Positions 14,760-17,005 of a DNA stretch of 17,005 nucleotides are shown one piece after another. Origin of the DNA: an uncultured Pseudobdellovibrionaceae bacterium (GTDB lineage: Bacteria; Bdellovibrionota; Bdellovibrionia; Bdellovibrionales; JAMPXM01). The stretch is from contig CAKQVW010000022.1 of the NCBI GenBank assembly GCA_934277865.1, forward strand, positions 1 to 17,005, written 5' to 3'. Under the pieces are notes generated by a model. That model ran no database searches. It saw only the letters and a list, made by a program, of their open reading frames with translations, and was not told where the DNA came from. The position numbers were made by a program, and so were the translations under genes. Position 1 is the first letter of the stretch. Each line of letters begins with the position of its first letter.

Positions 14760-16220
14760 CTAGATTGAGCCAATGGTGCCGCAGACCAGGGATTCCGTTC
14801 GGATGCCATCTAAGATTCCTGCGGCATAAATGCGAAGCTCGGACTCTAGACAACTGCCGATCTTTCGAATCACCGGATAATCGTATTCGTCCGTCAGCTC
14901 ATCACCCACCGTATTGCGTTTCACGCTCGAAAAGTTGATATCTTTCAACAAAACTTTCGACGCCACCGCAGACGGGTTCGCACGACGCTGAATCTGACCA
15001 AGGTACATGAGCAAGGTCCAGTTTTGCGCTTCGAGAGCCGCTCTCACCACGGCCGACGAAAGATTGCCGGACCTGTTGAACAGCGGATTGTCTTGTGTCG
15101 TACGGAATGTCTGTCGACGGATGTCGAGCATCTCCATGAACACGATCGAAGCTCGATCAAATTCCGAAAGCCCCAGCGAAGCCGTGACAGGGGTGTGTCG
15201 GTACTTCAGACGGGGCGACGCACCGGCAATCACCTGAGCGATCGTCCCACAACGGAAGTGACCCGGGCGCAACTCGCCGATTGCCTGGCACGTGTCAGGG
15301 GTCCAATCGGCCAAAGATTCAGGAATCTCTGTGAACACCTTCTGCAAGAAAGCCGATGCCTCCGTAATTTCATCGTGAGTCTTAGCGGCCGCGATCCGAG
15401 TGAAAACGCCCCACGCGTAGTGACTTTGAACTTCGCGAGTCAACTCTTCACCAAGTGACTTCTTAGCTGCGTGCCGCTTCATCACGTACATCGCGGGGTC
15501 ACACAGCCTGTTACCCAAATGGTTTGAATAAAAGCGAAGTAGTTCCGCATTGCCGCTGGCAAATACAGCCTCGATGCGCTTTCCATCGCAAGACTCAATC
15601 GTCACACGGTTCTCCAAGCCACTGAGAGCGACAAAAAGCCGAGTTGAGCGAACGTAGTCCGTGTCATCCAACCCGATCAACGGCACAAGCTCGTGCAGCA
15701 AGAGTGCTTCGCGTTTGTCGGAAACCACAGACTTATCCGACCAAAAAGCTCGCTTCACTTCCAGTCGACGCGGTTTTTCGTAAGGGTAATTAGCCATATC
15801 TTTCGGCTCACCCTTCACCATTGGCTGCTCGACCATCTCAACTCGCAGCTCGCCTTTCTCGATGAGCTGACAAAGCCCGGAAGTTACATCAACTTCTTGA
15901 CCATTTCGGTCGACGGCTTCCATGGCGCTATTGAGAACCGCACCGCGAAGGCTGCGAGCCCGGAAACACACGCTCTCGATTTGCCGAACCACTTCGATCG
16001 CCTGCGTGTCGCCGCCGTAACCCTCTTTCCATTCGGATGAAGGACCACCAGCTGCCGTACCGGCACCTGGGGCGCCAGACTGAGATGCAGGGGTACAGGC
16101 CGTCGCCAACACCACCATAGAAGGCAACACAAACTTAGCGATCGCAAATGTGCGAAAGCCTTGTTTGGGACCACGTTTGTATTCTGCCAATTTCATAAAA
16201 GTGAAGCTCGGAGAGTTCAT
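14760..16220 (-). CDS. large lipoprotein coupled to TIGR02147-type gene
   Basis: This 486-residue protein has a long, basic n-region, a hydrophobic core (FVLPSMVVL) and the lipobox-like ATAC, so Cys42 is probably lipidated; a Gly/Ala/Ser/Pro linker (45-65) follows, as in surface or periplasmic lipoproteins. Residues 172-195 read ALLLHELVPLIGLDDTDYVRSTRL. A His-Glu helix followed by a GxDDxDY segment recalls stretches that I associate with Bdellovibrio secreted proteins, but this is memory, not a search. About eight more cysteines are scattered. No complete enzymatic motif (no HExxH) is present. The start is secure: GGGGAGG lies four bases before ATG 16220, and that ATG overlaps the stop of the upstream gene as ATGA, so the two are made together. 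The ftsQ start lies 38 bases downstream. Confidence 0.8.
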   Translation of the reverse strand: MNSPSFTFMKLAEYKRGPKQGFRTFAIAKFVLPSMVVLATACTPASQSGAPGAGTAAGGPSSEWKEGYGGDTQAIEVVRQIESVCFRARSLRGAVLNSAMEAVDRNGQEVDVTSGLCQLIEKGELRVEMVEQPMVKGEPKDMANYPYEKPRRLEVKRAFWSDKSVVSDKREALLLHELVPLIGLDDTDYVRSTRLFVALSGLENRVTIESCDGKRIEAVFASGNAELLRFYSNHLGNRLCDPAMYVMKRHAAKKSLGEELTREVQSHYAWGVFTRIAAAKTHDEITEASAFLQKVFTEIPESLADWTPDTCQAIGELRPGHFRCGTIAQVIAGASPRLKYRHTPVTASLGLSEFDRASIVFMEMLDIRRQTFRTTQDNPLFNRSGNLSSAVVRAALEAQNWTLLMYLGQIQRRANPSAVASKVLLKDINFSSVKRNTVGDELTDEYDYPVIRKIGSCLESELRIYAAGILDGIRTESLVCGTIGSI

Positions 16221-17005
16221 TTTGCCTCCCCAGCGTTGTTCGTCACAGGGAAGAATGAAACCGTGATTTGATACACCGAATTTTTTGTGCGCGACTCCTC
16301 TTGTAAGTAGGTCGCAAGAGCACGCTGAAATGCGACGATCTTTTCTTTTGCCGAAGGTACCAACTCTTGGTCGATCGCCAAGGTCATCGAACCCTGCAGT
16401 CGTTTTTCAACCGGAATGTTTTCCAGAGCATTTAACGCCAGGTTCAATACCTGAGTCTGTAACTTCCGAAGTGCAATGCTCGTGTACTGACCGCTGGAAT
16501 TCGAGACGTTGCCGGAGTTATCACGCCATTGACCCTCTGGGGTCACTTCCAACATTCCAAGTCGGATCAAACGCTCGCGCGCTTCAACCACTTCGGAATA
16601 GGTGATACCCAAAGTCTTCGCAATCCAACGTTCGTCAGATTGAAACCCCTCCATCGCCACCATTTCCAAAATCGCATAGTGATACCAATCGGCGATCACC
16701 TGAAACTGATCCGCCATATCGCGCATCTGAGTCGAAGTGTTTTTCAGCTCGCGAAACAAAGTCTCTTGTTTACGGAAGGTCCGCTTGCGGTCTTCCGCCG
16801 AAGCCAAACGCGCACGCTCAACCGGGCCAAGCGACATTTGCTCGCAGATCTTTTCGAAGCGTTTTGGACTCACACCCACTTGGCCGCGAAGAATCTTCGA
16901 CAACAGCGACGGGTTCATTTGTAGATGTTTGGCAAAACTCCGAAGGGAGTAGCGAGGGTTGGTTTTGCAGCGACGGACAAGTTCATCCTGGAGATACGTT
17001 CGAAT
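16217..17005 (-). CDS. TIGR02147/DUF4423-family putative regulator, 5' end outside window
   Basis: The frame stays open to the right edge: 262 residues are visible, beginning IRTYLQDELVRRCKTNPRYS. The early part, SLRSFAKHLQMNPSLLSKILRGQVGVSPKRFEKI, is a helix-turn-helix of the Cro/C1-like kind and is the hallmark of the TIGR02147 family, so the internal ATG at 16918 is not the start. The central DUF4423 region follows (FQVIADWYHYAILEMVAMEGF, DERWIAKTLGITYSEVVEARERLIRLGMLE, with a second winged-helix character), then LAIDQELVPSAKEKIVAFQRALATYL. The family is usually near 270 residues, so only a few are missing. It is sequence-based a DNA-binding regulator; targets are not known for the family as far as I know. 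ATGA overlap with the downstream lipoprotein gene implies joint expression. Confidence 0.9.
   Translation of the reverse strand: MRTYLQDELVRRCKTNPRYSLRSFAKHLQMNPSLLSKILRGQVGVSPKRFEKICEQMSLGPVERARLASAEDRKRTFRKQETLFRELKNTSTQMRDMADQFQVIADWYHYAILEMVAMEGFQSDERWIAKTLGITYSEVVEARERLIRLGMLEVTPEGQWRDNSGNVSNSSGQYTSIALRKLQTQVLNLALNALENIPVEKRLQGSMTLAIDQELVPSAKEKIVAFQRALATYLQEESRTKNSVYQITVSFFPVTNNAGEAK

Noticed and set aside
16217..16918. TIGR02147-type gene as a complete 233-residue protein from ATG 16918
   Set aside because: The upstream in-frame sequence (YLQDELVRRCKTNPRYSLRS) belongs to the family N-terminus, so the gene continues beyond the window.
1..17005. CRISPR arrays, tRNA or rRNA genes, insertion sequences, prophage or defence islands
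   Set aside because: No regularly spaced repeats, no cloverleaf with a recognisable anticodon arm, no transposase or integrase motifs and no known defence-family motifs were seen on either strand by reading. A tRNAscan or Infernal run would be decisive.

Overview
The window looks like chromosome from a Gram-negative member of the Bdellovibrionota, close to Bdellovibrio-type predators and with moderately high GC. The main evidence is a TIGR02147/DUF4423-type protein at the right edge, a family strongly expanded in Bdellovibrio bacteriovorus and Fibrobacter. A lipoprotein coupled to it, an LpxH-type lipid A enzyme, a beta-barrel outer membrane protein and several lipoprotein or Sec signal peptides fit this placement. 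No rRNA, tRNA, transposase, integrase, phage gene or CRISPR array was seen.

Layout. Positions 1-1303 (minus strand) hold the 5' part of a secreted alpha/beta-hydrolase-like gene that runs off the left edge, preceded by a beta-barrel outer membrane protein gene. A 316-bp divergent intergenic region follows. From 1620 (plus strand) comes a His/Tyr/Gly/Cys-rich lipoprotein whose stop overlaps the start of a 39-codon single-helix membrane protein. Next is a housekeeping run: an M3 zinc metallopeptidase, NAD kinase (nadK) and recN, abutting or overlapping by one base. After an 11-bp inverted repeat come a regulator with TPR repeats followed by a C-terminal OmpR-type winged helix, and a small exported protein with two CxxC motifs. 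A shared hairpin at 9204-9231 ends the plus-strand block and faces the minus-strand genes.

From 9233 to the right edge everything is on the minus strand. In transcription order: a TIGR02147-type protein (5' end outside the window), a lipoprotein coupled to it by ATGA overlap, then ftsQ, ftsA and ftsZ, a strong intrinsic terminator, an lpxH-like gene and a small six-cysteine exported protein. ftsQ-ftsA-ftsZ supplies the Z-ring, its membrane anchor and the periplasmic divisome link. The mur/ddl genes usually found upstream of ftsQ are absent here.

No clear new defence or mobile system was found. The least explained items are the ATGA-coupled lipoprotein/39-aa membrane protein pair, the TPR-winged-helix regulator with its palindromic upstream site and CxxC neighbour, the TIGR02147-lipoprotein couple beside the division genes, and family-atypical insertions in RecN and FtsA. 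Several starts were moved from the longest possible ORF on the basis of ribosome binding sites and family N-termini. Coordinates come from manual reading; no similarity search was possible.
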